In this document: positions 54,656 through 64,000 of the stretch, piece by piece
Layout: each line of letters starts with the position of its first letter
Numbering within the stretch: position 1 is the stretch's first letter
From: CAVQRC01 sp963715045
GTDB taxonomy: Bacteria > Planctomycetota > Planctomycetia > Pirellulales > Lacipirellulaceae
Direction: 5' to 3'
Assembly (NCBI GenBank): GCA_963715045.1
Contig: CAVQRC010000005.1
Location: 1 to 64,000, forward strand
Length of the DNA: 64,000 nt
Made by a program: the position numbers and the translations under genes
The notes under the pieces: model-generated
What the model was told of the DNA's origin: nothing
The model's input: the letters and a program-made list of their open reading frames with translations, nothing else
Database searches by the model: none

Positions 54656-55315
54656 AGGCGTGGGCGTCGCCTCCCCGCCCGCGCCACGACCCTGATCTGG
54701 GGCTCTAGGTGCCGAAAGGACGGGGCGGAGCTATCGTCGCGGATTGAGCGTTTCGCGGCCGACCATCCAGACGTATTGCTCGCCCGCAATCATATGGGGC
54801 TGCTCTACGTCGATATGAATCGCACGGACGATGCCCGGCCGTATCTCACCGCGGCCGCGGACCGATTTCGCCGCGTGCCCGGCACGCACGAGTCGACGGC
54901 CATCGCGGTGAACAATCTGGCTCTGGTCCATCAGAAGGAGTGTCGGCTCAATACGGCGGCCGATCTGTTCAAGGAAGTCGTCGAGTCCTGCCACGCATTG
55001 AATGGACCGGAGCACATGTCGACCGCGTTGGCGACGTACAACCTGGGCTACACCCACATGCGGTCCGGCAATTTCGCGGTGGCCGAGCCGCTCGTGCGGG
55101 AGGCCATTCGCATTACGCGGTTGCGAGTTGCGCCCGATCACAGGTACGTGGGGCAATTCCAGGCAACGCTTGGCGAATGCCTCGTTGAGCTCGAGCGAAT
55201 CGAGGAGGCAAAGGCCGTTCTCAAAGAGGCAGTTCGGATCTTGAGCACCTCGTTTCCCGCCGATCACCCTCGTGTCCAGCGGGTACAAGCAACGCTGAAT
55301 CGCCTGGGCGGGTAG
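54560..55315 (+). pseudogene. TPR-repeat fragment, probably C-terminal part of a larger protein
   Basis: From about 54,720 the frame encodes 195 residues of tetratricopeptide repeats: HPDVLLARNHMGLLYVDMNR, TAIAVNNLALVHQKECRLNT, MSTALATYNLGYTHMRSGNF and YVGQFQATLGECLVELERIE. This resembles the helical-repeat ends of kinase-TPR proteins. The 50 codons before it overlap a minus-strand PEP-CTERM remnant and look like non-coding sequence, so the 5' end has been lost. No signal peptide or start with a ribosome-binding site was found. Confidence 0.65.
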
Positions 55316-55429
55316 GCCCACGCGGGCGACGGCAACTCTGAACGGGACGGATGTCCTAAGTCGTGAGGCGCACTGTGACTCCCAATAGTGCAAGAGACGC
55401 CTGAAATCAGTCACACGAAGAGGAGAATC

Positions 55430-55558
55430 ACGGTCTGGCAGAACGGGTTCGGCAGCAGCGCGACCGGAGCCGGGCAGGTGGCCGTCCCTCAACCCACCGC
55501 AGTCATCCTGACCATCCTCGCCTTGGCCGCGATTCCGCTCTTCCGCCTGCGGCGCTAA
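55430..55558 (+). pseudogene. Orphan dockerin-like/PEP-CTERM tail fragment
   Basis: A 43-codon frame reads TVWQNGFGSSATGAGQVAVP, then QPTAVILTILALAAIPLF and RLRR, ending at TAA 55556-55558. It is the end of a dockerin loop plus a PEP-CTERM tail in which PEP has become PQP. No upstream body is recognisable, so it is a leftover of a lost gene. Confidence 0.6.
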
Positions 55559-55586
55559 CGCCGCCAACCACCAGCTCCACCGGCCG

Positions 55587-55960
55587 GTGATCTGCCGTCG
55601 GCTCGTCGTCGGGGGGAGTCGCCGTCACCGACGAGAAATGCTGGCCCGGGTCAAGCAGCTTAACGTCGTGGAAGAGGAACCGCCGCAGCCTGAGCCAGGT
55701 TCGCTACTCTCAGGAGCGATGGGTACGAAGGTCGAAGTGATCGTACGTACAAATCAGTGGTCTTTTTCCAGGCTCGGGAGTGGTGGCATCCCCTGCTTTT
55801 TCTTCGCTAGCCAGGCCTCTCTCGGCCGGGCACTTTCATACGCCATAGTCTCGGCTGTCGCCGCCCAGCACGCCCCGACCCGGCTCCGCCCCGCCCAACC
55901 GCCGCCGGCGTTCACCGGACAGATACGGTTCTTCGACCGCCCGCCGCGGGGCGACAAATG
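55587..55960 (+). pseudogene. Fragment with a PEP-CTERM-like motif
   Basis: The plus strand has QPEPGSLLSGAMG near 55,690-55,720. The DNA (CCTGAGCCAGGTTCGCTACT) matches the PEP tail at 57,929 (CCTGAGCCAAGTTCGCTACT). It then runs into unrelated sequence with no hydrophobic helix. I read it as a truncated copy of the same tail. Confidence 0.45.
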
Positions 55961-55965
55961 CACTT

Positions 55966-56105
55966 TCAATCTTCGAATTTAGGGTTCGTTCGCGCGACGA
56001 GCCTGCATCCTCGCATTCAACCGCGGCTCCAAGTCCTGATCCCGAAGCCCTGATCTCTGATCCCCGGCCCCTGATGCAACCTGATTGTTAATCTGGACAG
56101 AGCAC
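55966..56105 (+). repeat. Dispersed repeat family C, copy 3
   Basis: It begins TCAATCTTCGAATTTAGGG, contains TTCGCGCGACGAGCCTGCAT and CCTGATCTCTGATCCCCGG, and ends AATCTGGACAGAGCACCGG. The right terminus CAGAGCAC is kept; the left terminus has decayed (ATGCACTT). It ends about 10 bases before an ATG. Confidence 0.7.
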
Positions 56106-56422
56106 CGGCAATGATGCGCATGTCGAAGCGACCAAACGCGGATCCTCTCGCCAGCATTCAGGACCAGTATCGGATTTTCTGCGTCCTCTCGGGGGTTCTT
56201 TGGCAAATACAGGATGGATGCTCTTCGCTCAAACCTTGCAGTACGCGGCATGCTGAAGAACAACAAGTCAAACAAGATCGGTGGGAACAACAATCGACCG
56301 CACGGCCGGGTGGGACGATGAATACCGGCTCGAAGTCCTGTGCGGGAGTTAACTTAACGTGCGATTGCCCTGGTGTTTCACCTTGGTTGCATTCCTGCAA
56401 GTTGTCTAACTGGAGAAGAATA
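56106..56422. other. Spacer upstream of a PEP-CTERM gene
   Basis: An open frame begins at ATG 56111, right after repeat C, and is in frame with the gene at 56423. Its first 100 residues are without signal-like or domain features, so I treat the stretch as leader and promoter. Confidence 0.4.
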
Positions 56423-57121
56423 ATGAGTCGAATCCGACGCGTGTTCGGTTGCGCATTCGCTGTTCTCGCGATTGCTGGTGTTGCTTTCGCGGGACCCACG
56501 CAGGTAACTCTTGTATTTGACTTCACTGGCGATTGGTCGCTTTCCGCGCTGGCCAGTGACGAGTCGGATGGGATTGCCGGTTACAACATCGAAATCCTCG
56601 GGTTCTGAGATTACATCTGGTTTGAACCTCAACCCGACGGCCGTTACCCCAGATTTCGAACTCGTCGGCTTCCAGATCGGTGGCCTTGACATCTCGCCCG
56701 TTCCCTCGTGGCACGGGCAGATCTTCGCAAGCCAGGACGTCGCCTTCGGCCCCGCCATGCTCTACCACATGGGGCAGCCAGGCGGACCAACCGATTGGGC
56801 CTCTTCGGGAATTGACACGATTCCGGCCAGCCAGAGGAACAGCCCCTGGGCGGCTGGGTGGCAGCACCCCGCAGGGGCGATGCTTTTGGCAACCGGTCGC
56901 TACTCCGGCGATCCGTTTGCTCTCGGTTTGCGCAGCGTCAGTGTGTGTCTCTTCGCCGCTGGTGAAGCGGCGGCAGGGGGCAGGAATACTGTGTCCGCAG
57001 GTGATCTCGGTGGAATTGTGGCAGTTGCTTATCCAATAGCATGGATCCGGAGCCCTCCACCACGGTCTTGTTTGGGATTGCCCTGATCGGCTTGGTTGCG
57101 GTCCGCAAGCGGAGCTACTGA
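56423..57121 (+). CDS. Small PEP-CTERM exported protein (two or three frame breaks)
   Basis: The ATG at 56423 follows GGAGAAGAATA. Signal peptide: MSRIRRVFGCAFAVLAIAG, cleaved after AFA. The body TQVTLVFDFTGDWSLSAL continues to NIEILGF. It then shifts frame near 56,605 into SGLNLNPTAVTPDFELVGFQ, IGGLDISPVPSWHGQIFASQ and GPAMLYHMGQPGG. A further shift near 56,975 and another near 57,040 are needed to reach the tail DPEPSTTVLFGIALIGLVAV and RKRSY, ending at TGA 57119-57121. The size, leader and tail match short planctomycete PEP-CTERM proteins. Either decaying or affected by sequence errors. Confidence 0.7.
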
Positions 57122-57474
57122 GAGCACCCCTGAACGACGCGGAGTAAGCGGACCGCGATCGACATCGGCGTGGTCGACAGTGGTTACCGCTTGGTTGGGT
57201 CAACACTGGACTCGAACGATGGCCAGAATCCCCGAGAAATACGCGAATCCGCCCCCGATGCCTCAATAAATGTAGCCATCTGCGACTTTTCCGCCCCCAG
57301 AACTCCAAGCCAACTTGTTCTGAGAAATCTGAAGTTGATGCTGCGACCATTCTTTCTTGTAGAAGTGGACAAGGGCGAAATCCGTATTGCGGCGGATCTT
57401 CCGGGGGGCGATTCTCGACCTGCAAGGCAAGCACGCCGGCATCTTCGTGCTCACCGAAGACCATGTCGAGCAGG

Positions 57475-57860
57475 TCAGGTACTACGCCCTAGACGTGCGT
57501 TCGGGCCGCGACCCGCAGGAGCGTCGCCGTACTCGTCTTGGAGCACACGGGAAGCCGCGTGGATCGTCGAGTTCGACGATTCGATCGATACGGCGAAGCG
57601 GTGTATGCGTGAGGGGCGCTTAGCGTCGTGGGCGGCCAGGTCGGGATGCCGAACACTCGCGCCGCGCAGCGCCCCGATTGTCAACGCCAGCCGGCAGTCG
57701 GCTCGGGGATTGCACATGGACCACCGGCTAGACACGCGATTTCGTCGGCAGTGACGGCCCGGTGGAACACGTAAAACTCATCGAACCGTGCCATTGAGGC
57801 GTCGCCAGACCTGAGTCCGTAACGGCACCGATTACTTCACCAACTCCCTCGACCTGGCCG
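57475..57860 (-). pseudogene. LamG-like C-terminal fragment with PEP-CTERM motif
   Basis: The minus strand near 57,700-57,810 encodes ASMARFDEFYVFHRAVTADE and IACLAGGPCAIPEPTAGW. This is the characteristic last strand of a LamG/concanavalin-like domain (FDEFYVFHRAL, IxxL) followed by PEP. After a frame change the hydrophobic part LALTIGALRGASV follows. The upstream part, which would have held most of the LamG domain, is stop-rich. This is a decayed surface-protein gene. Confidence 0.55.
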
Positions 57861-57925
57861 CGTCGAGCAGGGGCTGGGGCAGCCCGTCACCGAGGTCCGC
57901 AGCGTACGGTTTTCGCGTCGCAAGT

Positions 57926-58159
57926 ATTCCTGAGCCAAGTTCGCTACTGTCAGGAGCATTGGGGACGATCATCCTACTGGCTCGAAGGCGACGCTGGACT
58001 TTGCCCAATCCACCTGCTCACGCTCTGCAGCAGGTTTGGATTCAAAGACTGGAAACGGACGTGACACAACGAGAACAAGCACGTCCGCAGTACGCGGCAG
58101 CTGATCACCGACGCCAGGCCGACCGCGTTCTTCCGGAAGAACCGCAGCGTGGATGTTGG
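57926..58159 (+). pseudogene. PEP-CTERM tail fragment with extended C-terminus
   Basis: The plus strand reads IPEPSSLLSGALGTIILLAR, then RRRW, a full PEP-CTERM tail. It continues for about 65 unrelated residues to a stop near 58,159 instead of ending after the basic cluster. No body precedes it. It shares DNA with the fragment at 55,690. Confidence 0.55.
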
Positions 58160-58652
58160 TAGCGACCGATTGAACCAACGATCAGCCATCGATCTTGGGC
58201 GATCAGCAGTCTTGTTTCCGCAGCATAAAACGCAAGACCGGCAAGTAGGGCTAGACCTTCCATTGGTGCCGCCTTGCTTGGGACATTGGGTTAGAAGCGG
58301 CTGTTTGGCTTTCGTGGATTCAGGAGAATCGATAGGTCATCGGCGAACCCCGGGCAATTCTGGCTGTGAACAGACGTGTACGGGCGTTGCGATCGACCAG
58401 GAAACCGGGTCCGGAAGCCCCGGTACGGGAACGATGTTCTTTCCGTCAGGATCGGCTGCCCACTCAACGCTTAGGCCGGAACTGGTCGAGTTCGGCAAGC
58501 ACTTGATCATGGACGGCCGCTTGGGTGGAGGCATCTTGGTGATTCTGACAGCTGGGCACTTGCCAACGCGATCGGTCCGTCGCACGCGGGCCTGATCGAT
58601 CTGCAAAGTCTACAGGCTGTGCGGCACGGAGTCGACTGGCTGTGCTCCCTGG
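58160..58652. other. No recognisable gene
   Basis: Open frames on both strands (for example 58149-58595 plus, 58337-58606 minus) lack recognisable domains or export signals. The 3' end of the beta-helix gene to the right may extend slightly into it in another frame. Confidence 0.45.
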
Positions 58653-60820
58653 TCAAGTTACCAGATCGGCAGAACTGATCGCCATTGACGAGTCCATCCC
58701 GGTTGGCATCGCCATCGGTGGTGGTTGCATCTCCGGCAAACAGGTTGAAGCCGGCCTGCCGAGGAGGAAGTCGTCCCCATCCACGTCGTTGTCGGAGTCA
58801 AAGTCTGCCTTGAGTGGCTGCAGCTTCAAAGGCCCCGATGTCGATGCGACCCGCAAAGACCCTGGTAAACGGCTCGCCACGCTGGTCGTAAACGGGAACA
58901 CCATCCAGCCCGGCGACGGCTGCGGGATTGCCGGCATCAATAGCCGGACTTCCGGGATGGATCGCAAGGGTCAATGAAGGGCCGCCGTGATCGCGGAGCT
59001 CACCGAGTAACGGGTCGATATCGCCATTCACAGGGCCACCGACCAAGTTGCCGTTCTCGTCAGAGAAGCCCAATGGTGATTCAGCAAGGCCACTCCCTAT
59101 CGCGTTGCCAACGATGCTGTGATTGACGTCCGGCGGGACTTCTTTCCGAATCGCAAGATCCAGGCCAGCGCGGGTGTTTCCCGCGATGATCGAGTTGTCG
59201 ATCCTGAGCGAACCCCTCGAAGATATTCCTCCCGAATTGTTGTAAATCGTGCTGTGCGAAATGGTCACTGTATTCCCCCACGCCTCCACCGCCGACTGCT
59301 GTATCGCGGTGATCAAAGTACGTTGGGTCATTATCGTGCACATTCCCAAAGACTGTGCTTCCGCTGATCGTAAGAGTCCTGGCCTTGATGCCGCCTGCCG
59401 AAGAGTCCCCTTCCAAATAGTCGCCGAAGGGCGTTCCATCGATGACAAAGTCGCCGAGGGCCTCGTTCCTAGAAACCGTGCTGTCGATCAGCGTTACAAA
59501 ACGGCCATAGATACCGCCGCCTTGGGCATAGCCGCCGTCGCGGTTCCCCCCGCCAGCGGCCGCCAGATTACCTGAGATCGTGCTCTCTATGACCGTCACG
59601 TCCCGACCGAAGATTCCACCCCCCGCGGCGGAACTGCCGTAAGCACTTCCAGCCTTTGCTGCGTTACCCACAACGGCACTTCGTGTTACCGTGACGTCGC
59701 CACTCGAATAGATCCCACCACCTCTATTCCCGTAATAGAATCCGGTAGAACCGTTGTCAGAGACTGTGCTCCCTAGAATCGCGACGTTGCCACCCGCGTA
59801 GATACCGTGCCCGTTGTTCGAGATCTCGCTGTCCTGCACTTCGACGACGCCAGGGCTCGCAATGGCGTTGCCCGTACTTGCCAGAGATTGTGCTTTCGCG
59901 AATGGTTACATCCGCATCTGCAAGTACACCACCACCTCCCGAGCCGTAGACGTCAACCAGAGCAGTGTTCTCAGACACCTCGCTATTCGCCATTAGCAGT
60001 GGACCGTTCGACCAAACGCCCGCGGCAGAGCCTCCGACAGGAAAGAAGCCGTCTCCTCCAGTTCCGGCTCTGTTTTGCGATACAGTGCTGGCGATAATCG
60101 TCGTCTGACCCGCCCGACCAGATTCCCGCTCCAGTTCCTGCAAGCTCAAGGAGGCCAGGATACTGTTGACTTGGTCCGCCGTCGCCTGTCTTGTTGTCTT
60201 CGACGCGACTGCCGGTGATTATGAGTGCACCACGCGTCCAGATTCCGCCCCCGGCACCACCGTTTTCGCCGGAGGTGCCATTGCCGGTCGAATTGCCGGC
60301 AATACTGCTGTTGTGGATTGTCAGGTGCTCAAAGCTGCGAACCCCCCCTCCTTCTTCGCCCGGAGCCGACAATCCACCGGTGATCGTCAGTCCGCGGAGT
60401 TCGACTTCCGCATCGTTTTCGACATGCCCGTCGTCGATGTTAATGACGCGCGAATTGTTCTGGGCGTCGATGATGAGCTGGTCGATTCCGGGACCGTCGA
60501 TCGTGAGGGGTTTGCCGATCTCGATTTGACCAAGTGTCAGCAGGATGGTCCCGGTCACCGAAAAGTCGATTGTCTCGCCCATCCGCCGCCGCCGCGATCG
60601 CATCCCTGAGCGACACATCCCCGTCCTCGATACTCCCGTCCAGTTCATCCACCAGTGTGTCGACCGTGATGGTGAGCAGGTGACGTGGTTCCAGGCGTTC
60701 AGCCAGCAGCTTGCGGCAATGAGGCATGGCCGTAGGTTCCAGTGCGGGTTGGCAATCGTGGTCGGGGCATTGCGGGAACGCTGCCGCTCGTGCTGCAAGG
60801 TTTGAGCGTAGAACATCCAC
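58653..60820 (-). CDS. LEPR-XLL / CSLREA beta-helix surface protein (about five frame breaks)
   Basis: The start is uncertain, at 60820 or the ATG at 60727. The N-terminus carries a LEPR-XLL-type motif, LAERLEPRHLLTI, then VDTLVDELDGSIEDGDVSLR, a CSLREA module. Beta-helix repeats follow through several frames: LRGLTITGGLSAPGEEGGG, IIASTVSQNRAGTGGDGF, VTVIESTISGNLAAAGGG and TVTISHSTIYNNSGG. A choice-of-anchor-Q-like end is present: GELRDHGGPSLTLAIHPGSP and AIDAGNP. A partial dockerin-like tail (DFDSDNDVDGDDFLLG, then DANRDGLVNGDQF in another frame) closes it. Shifts lie near 60590, 60110, 59880, 59275 and 58765. Likely an exported adhesin-like protein, same family as 2564-6969 and 61561-63486. 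Confidence 0.75.
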
Positions 60821-60916
60821 CTTGTATTTGCCAAAGAATCGCTGATAGGACGCAGAAAATCCAAAACTGCTCCTGAAAGCTGACGAGAGGAGCCGCGTTT
60901 GGTCACTTCGGCATGC

Positions 60917-61378
60917 TCACCATTGCTGAGCGGCCTCGGGCTGGAGATCGAAGAACGCCGCTGTTTCGCGTCCGTTGGTCGAGTTGGACTCCAGGACCCT
61001 GACAGGGCTGCAGAGCGATTTGAGGGGCTTGTGCTCTCCGTTTGCCCCGTTCAACACTGACAGAACAGGTCCAGCCGAGATCGGATCACTCCCTGGCTGT
61101 GCCGAGGGACTGGCCAGGTCGTAGGTGCCTGTGCCGTAGATGCCGTTGAGGATGTCGACGATTTGTTGAGTGGTCGTGGACCAGCTCGCCTGCTCCTGCA
61201 GGGCTAGTACGTCGATCGGCTTAGCGATGCCATTCTTGGTGTCGTTGCCGATGGCTTCCAGGACGGTGGCCAGGCCGGGGTTGGGTCCGCCGGCAGCGGT
61301 GTTGTAGGAGACGACGCGGAGCTGGGCGATTGCCGGGCAGGTCATTGCCAGAGCGATCACTGCGACGAGCAGCCGCAA
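60917..61378 (-). CDS. Truncated endonuclease/exonuclease/phosphatase-fold secreted protein
   Basis: 153 residues with signal peptide MRLLVAVIALAMTCPAIA. The mature start LRVVSYNTAAGGPNP and IDVLALQEQASWSTTTQQIV match the first strands of the endonuclease/exonuclease/phosphatase fold (N and E metal-site residues). It ends ETAAFFDLQPEAAQQW before the catalytic His/Asp motifs, about half the normal length, so it is truncated or non-catalytic. A homologous start is repeated at 63613-63735, and a full-length relative lies at 43355. An alternative start MLIHRYV in the next frame matches that copy better, suggesting an indel near the N-terminus. Confidence 0.7.
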   Translation of the reverse strand: MRLLVAVIALAMTCPAIAQLRVVSYNTAAGGPNPGLATVLEAIGNDTKNGIAKPIDVLALQEQASWSTTTQQIVDILNGIYGTGTYDLASPSAQPGSDPISAGPVLSVLNGANGEHKPLKSLCSPVRVLESNSTNGRETAAFFDLQPEAAQQW

Positions 61379-61387
61379 CGTACCGAT

Positions 61388-61661
61388 GAATGAGCATTGG
61401 GGTTGTTTTCAGGAAGGCCGGGATGTTGTCCAGAGTTGCAGAAACGCGCAATCATCGTTTTCGAGCGCGTCAACCGATCTGGCTGAAGTGCAGCCAGTCA
61501 CCGAGAAAACTCAGAATTCCTCGTCCGTTCCGGATGATTGCCGCAAATAGATGATGGAGAATGCCTCTTGCCAAGTCGTGTGCCCCAGGACCTATTGCTT
61601 TGAACTATCGCCGAAAGCTGAGCGCCGAACCGCTCGAAACCCGCGATTTGCTCGCGATCAC
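61388..61661. repeat. Tandem duplication unit, left copy (divergent promoter region and gene starts)
   Basis: About 270 bases nearly identical to 63729-64000. They cover the start of the minus-strand endonuclease-like gene, the 170-base divergent spacer and the first 33 codons of the beta-helix gene. Shared words include CGCGCAATCATCGTT, GTCACCGAGAAAACTCAGAA and CCGCAAATAGATGATGGAGA. The conservation of the spacer suggests a shared bidirectional promoter. Confidence 0.85.
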
Positions 61662-63486
61662 GGTCACCACCGAGCTGGACGTGGTCGATGCAGAAGACGG
61701 GCTGACTTCTCTTCGCGAAGCGATTGACACCGCGAACCGACCCCGGCCCCGACGACATCGTCTTCGACTTTGGCCACGACGGTCCAGCGGTGATCCGCTT
61801 GGAGCAGGGTGAGTTGGAGATCACCGAAGCGGTGACGATCACCGGGGATGGGCCGGACTTGCTCGCCATCGATGCTCAGGAGCAGTCGCGGATCTTCAAC
61901 ATCACGGCGGAGACGGGAGACTTCACGTTTAAGGGGATGACGCTGACGCGGGGGAGGACAACCGGCGATAACCAGAGCCAGAGTAACGCTGACGACTCGT
62001 TCAGCGGTGGAGCGATTTATTCAGGCACCACGGGAATGCTGACGGTTCAGAACTGCGCCGTCACCGACAGTGCCGTGATAGGCGATCTGACACGCGGCGG
62101 CGGAATGTTCGTCCAGGGTGAATTGGCTCTAGATTCGAGCACCCTCTCGGGCAACTGGGCGCATGCAGAGGCGGCGGCATCTTCAACTATGGCACGGCGA
62201 CCATCATTGGCAGCACCCTCTCAGAAAACTCAGCGTTTTACGGCGGCGGCATCTCTAACTCTGGCACGATGACCGTCTCCAGCAGCACGCTCTCGGGCAA
62301 CTCGGCCTTGGACGATTACTATAGCGGCGGCAACGGCGGCGGCATTCACAACAGTGGCACGTTGAGCGTCACCGGCAGCACCCTCTCGGGCAACTCGGCT
62401 TGACCGCGGCGGCGGCATTGAAAACGGTGGCACGTTGAGCGTCACCAGCAGCACCCTCTCGGGCAACTCGGCACCCAACGGCGGTGGCATCGGGAACGTG
62501 GGCACGGCGACGATCACCAGCAGCACCCTCTCGGCCAGCTCGGCATTGCGTGGCGGCGGCATCCTTAACGGCGACAGCTTTAACTATGGCACGTTGACCA
62601 TCACCTCCAGCACGATCTCGGGCAACTCGGCGGGTGACTACGGCGGCGGCATCTACAACAGAGGTCGCAGCACGGCGACGATCACCAGCAGCACCCTCTC
62701 GGGCAACGCAGCGTTGGTCGGCGGCGGCATCAACGGCACGGCGACGATCACCAGCAGCACTCTCTCGGGCAACTCGGCATACTACGGCGGCGGCATCTAC
62801 GGCACGGCGACCATCACCAGCAGCACCCTCTCGGGCAACTCGGCGCGTGGAGAGGCGGCGGCATCGTTATTCAGGGAGGAGGCATCACCTCCAGCATCGT
62901 CGCCGGTAACTCGGCACCCGACGGGGCTGAAATCTGGCGTTACGACGGCACGACAGGCACGGTCACTCTCAACAACTACAACCTCCTGGGCGACAGCAGC
63001 AACACGACCGCCCAGGCCCTGAGCGGCGTCACTCCCGGGGCGACCGATATCACGGCCACGAACGATGGCACCCATCCCACAGTCCTGACGGCGATACTGG
63101 ACACCGCGCTCGCCGATAATGGCGGCCCCACGCTGACCCACGCCCTGCTGCCCGGCAGCCCCGCCATCAACGCGGGAGATCCCAATGCCATGGCCGGCGT
63201 CGACGGCGTCCCGCTCTACGACCAACGCGGCGAAGGCTTCGACCGTGTGGTCGGTGGCCGCATTGACATGGGCGCTTTCGAGTTCGTGCCGCTGCAGGCT
63301 GACTTCGACAAGGATGGCGATGTCGACGGGGCGGACTTTTTGGTCTGGCAGACCAACTTCTTCACGCCGTCGGGTGCGACGCCCAACGACGGCGACGCCG
63401 ACCAAGATGGGGATGTTGACGGTGAAGACTTCTTGATTTGGCAATTGGAGTTCGCCGGGGGATCAGGTGCTAGTGCAGGTAGGTGA
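61561..63486 (+). CDS. LEPR-XLL / CSLREA beta-helix surface protein with tandem repeats and dockerin-like tail (four frame breaks)
   Basis: ATG 61561 follows GATGGAGA. The N-terminus has AEPLETRDLLAITVTTELD, a LEPR-XLL-like motif leading into a CSLREA module (DAEDGLTSLREAIDTAN). Residues about 180-440 are tandem beta-helix repeats of about 22-28 residues with consensus TATITSSTLSGNSA-x-x-GGGI, built from near-identical DNA (CACCAGCAGCACCCTCTCGG). Then come the anchor-Q-like LADNGGPTLTHALLPGSPA and INAGDPNA. Two dockerin-like loops follow (DFDKDGDVDGADFLVWQ, DQDGDVDGEDFLIWQ), ending GGSGASAGR without a PEP motif. Frame breaks near 61740, 62165, 62400 and 62850; the second and fourth share the context GAGGCGGCGGCAT, consistent with one missing G each. 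Probably an exported adhesin-like protein. Confidence 0.82.
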
Positions 63487-63612
63487 TGCTGCTCCGCTGA
63501 CAAGTCGCCCGCAAAGAGCGGCCTATCAAGACCGAATCGGTGCCACGTTGTCACGAAGCCCAGGCGAGATCGCCATCAACCCGAAGTTGCGGGATGAGGC
63601 ATTGGAGCAGGT

Positions 63613-63735
63613 TCAGTTCCGTCGTCCGGCGGCAGCCGTGTTGTAGCAGATGACGCGGAGTTGGACGACTGCCGGGTAGGGTCTTGCGGTGCTGATCGCT
63701 GCGCACAGCAGCCAAACGTATCGACGGATGAGCAT
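63613..63735 (-). pseudogene. Fragment of endonuclease-fold gene, right copy of the duplication
   Basis: A short minus-strand frame, MLIRRYVWLLCAAISTARP, then VVQLRVICYNTAAAGRR, corresponds to the first 37 residues of the gene at 60917 (QLRVVSYNTAAGG). It then ends in unrelated sequence. It is the truncated partner of the duplicated divergent pair. Confidence 0.65.
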
Positions 63736-64000
63736 TGTGGTCATTCTTAGGAATGCCAGAATGCTGTCCGAGAGCTGCAGACACGCGCAATCATCGTTGT
63801 CACGCGTCAACCTATCTGGCTGAAGTGTAGCCAGTCACCGAGAAAACTCAGAATTCCTCGTCCGTTCCGGATGATTGCCGCAAATAGATGATGGAGAATG
63901 CCTCTTGCCAAGTCGTGTCCCCAGGACCTATTGCTTTGAATTATCGCCGCAAGCTGAGCGCCGAACCGCTCGAAACCCGCGATTTGCTCGCGATCACGGT
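63729..64000. repeat. Tandem duplication unit, right copy, continuing past the window
   Basis: Same content and orientation as 61388-61661. Differences are few substitutions and single-base gaps, including TCGTGTCCCCAGG here against TCGTGTGCCCCAGG on the left. The unit spacing is 2,340 bases. Confidence 0.85.
63898..64000 (+). CDS. Start of another LEPR-XLL beta-helix gene, cut by window edge
   Basis: ATG 63898 behind GATGGAGA starts a copy of the 61561 gene. The frame with LNYRRKLSAEPLETRDLLAI is kept, but it is reached only after correcting a missing base near 63,918; read as given, the ATG frame stops after 13 codons (PQDLLL). The gene continues beyond base 64000. Confidence 0.65.

Noticed and set aside
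58149..58606. Open frames in the gap left of the 58.6-kb beta-helix gene
   Set aside because: No domain, no export signal and no start context; composition is like other spacer sequence here.

Overview
The window reads as a GC-rich chromosomal segment of a planctomycete, most likely of the Pirellulales type. The evidence is a mix of families typical of that phylum: surface proteins with an N-terminal LEPR-XLL-like motif (LEPLEDRQMLA, VEPLEARILLA, LEPRHLL), dockerin-like repeats followed by PEP-CTERM tails, DUF1501 and DUF1559 proteins, a TIGR03067-type protein, a Cys-rich beta-barrel porin, Ser/Thr kinases carrying C-terminal repeats, a multihaem cytochrome fused to TPRs, and Tat-exported enzymes.

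Layout. 1-8.2 kb: surface-protein genes on the minus strand, including a very large beta-helix protein (2564-6969) and two broken PEP-CTERM genes. 8.4 kb: a tRNA-Ala. 8.9-13.2 kb: a coupled pair, a secreted redoxin/c-haem/copper-monooxygenase-like/EF-hand fusion and an RND (MMPL) transporter. 13.5-15.8 kb: two related PEP-CTERM proteins. 16.2-19.8 kb: fasciclin protein, porin and a TrkA-type potassium channel. 20.7-23.0 kb: ThuA-like and DUF1501 proteins. 23.1-24.2 kb: a nine-unit array of palindromic repeats. 24.3-29.1 kb: a membrane protein, an IDDTD (TiaS-like) protein, a DUF1559 protein, a DNRLRE-like PEP-CTERM protein and a ceramidase-like protein. 29.3-34.0 kb: FabZ-like dehydratase, small methyltransferase-like protein, a 680-bp repeat and a 912-aa LEPR-XLL protein. 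34.4-43.2 kb: multihaem/TPR lipoprotein, then kinase, ECF sigma factor, kinase. 43.4-47.0 kb: endonuclease/phosphatase-fold and matrixin-like PEP-CTERM proteins. 47.4-53.2 kb: exported DegT-type enzyme, exported Gfo/Idh/MocA oxidoreductase, triple Rid-domain protein and TIGR03067-type protein. 53.2-58.6 kb: second copy of the 680-bp repeat and a graveyard of PEP-CTERM, LamG and TPR fragments. 58.6-64 kb: more beta-helix surface genes with a tandem duplication running off the window.

Two features cut across the whole window. First, roughly a dozen genes show one or more single-base reading-frame breaks inside otherwise well-conserved protein; the tRNA-Ala also lacks one expected base. This suggests either base-level sequence errors or widespread decay of surface genes. 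Coordinates for such genes span the inferred full gene. Second, the intergenic DNA is full of dispersed structured repeats: a TCACGGAGTGCC palindrome family in two tandem arrays, three short MITE-like or REP-like families (called A, B and C here), and a 680-bp element (D). Several overlap start or stop regions of genes.

The parts most worth following up are the palindrome arrays, the exported DegT/Gfo-Idh/Rid cluster, the kinase-ECF-kinase module, the redoxin/haem/copper fusion with its RND partner, and the repeat elements recruited into coding sequence.
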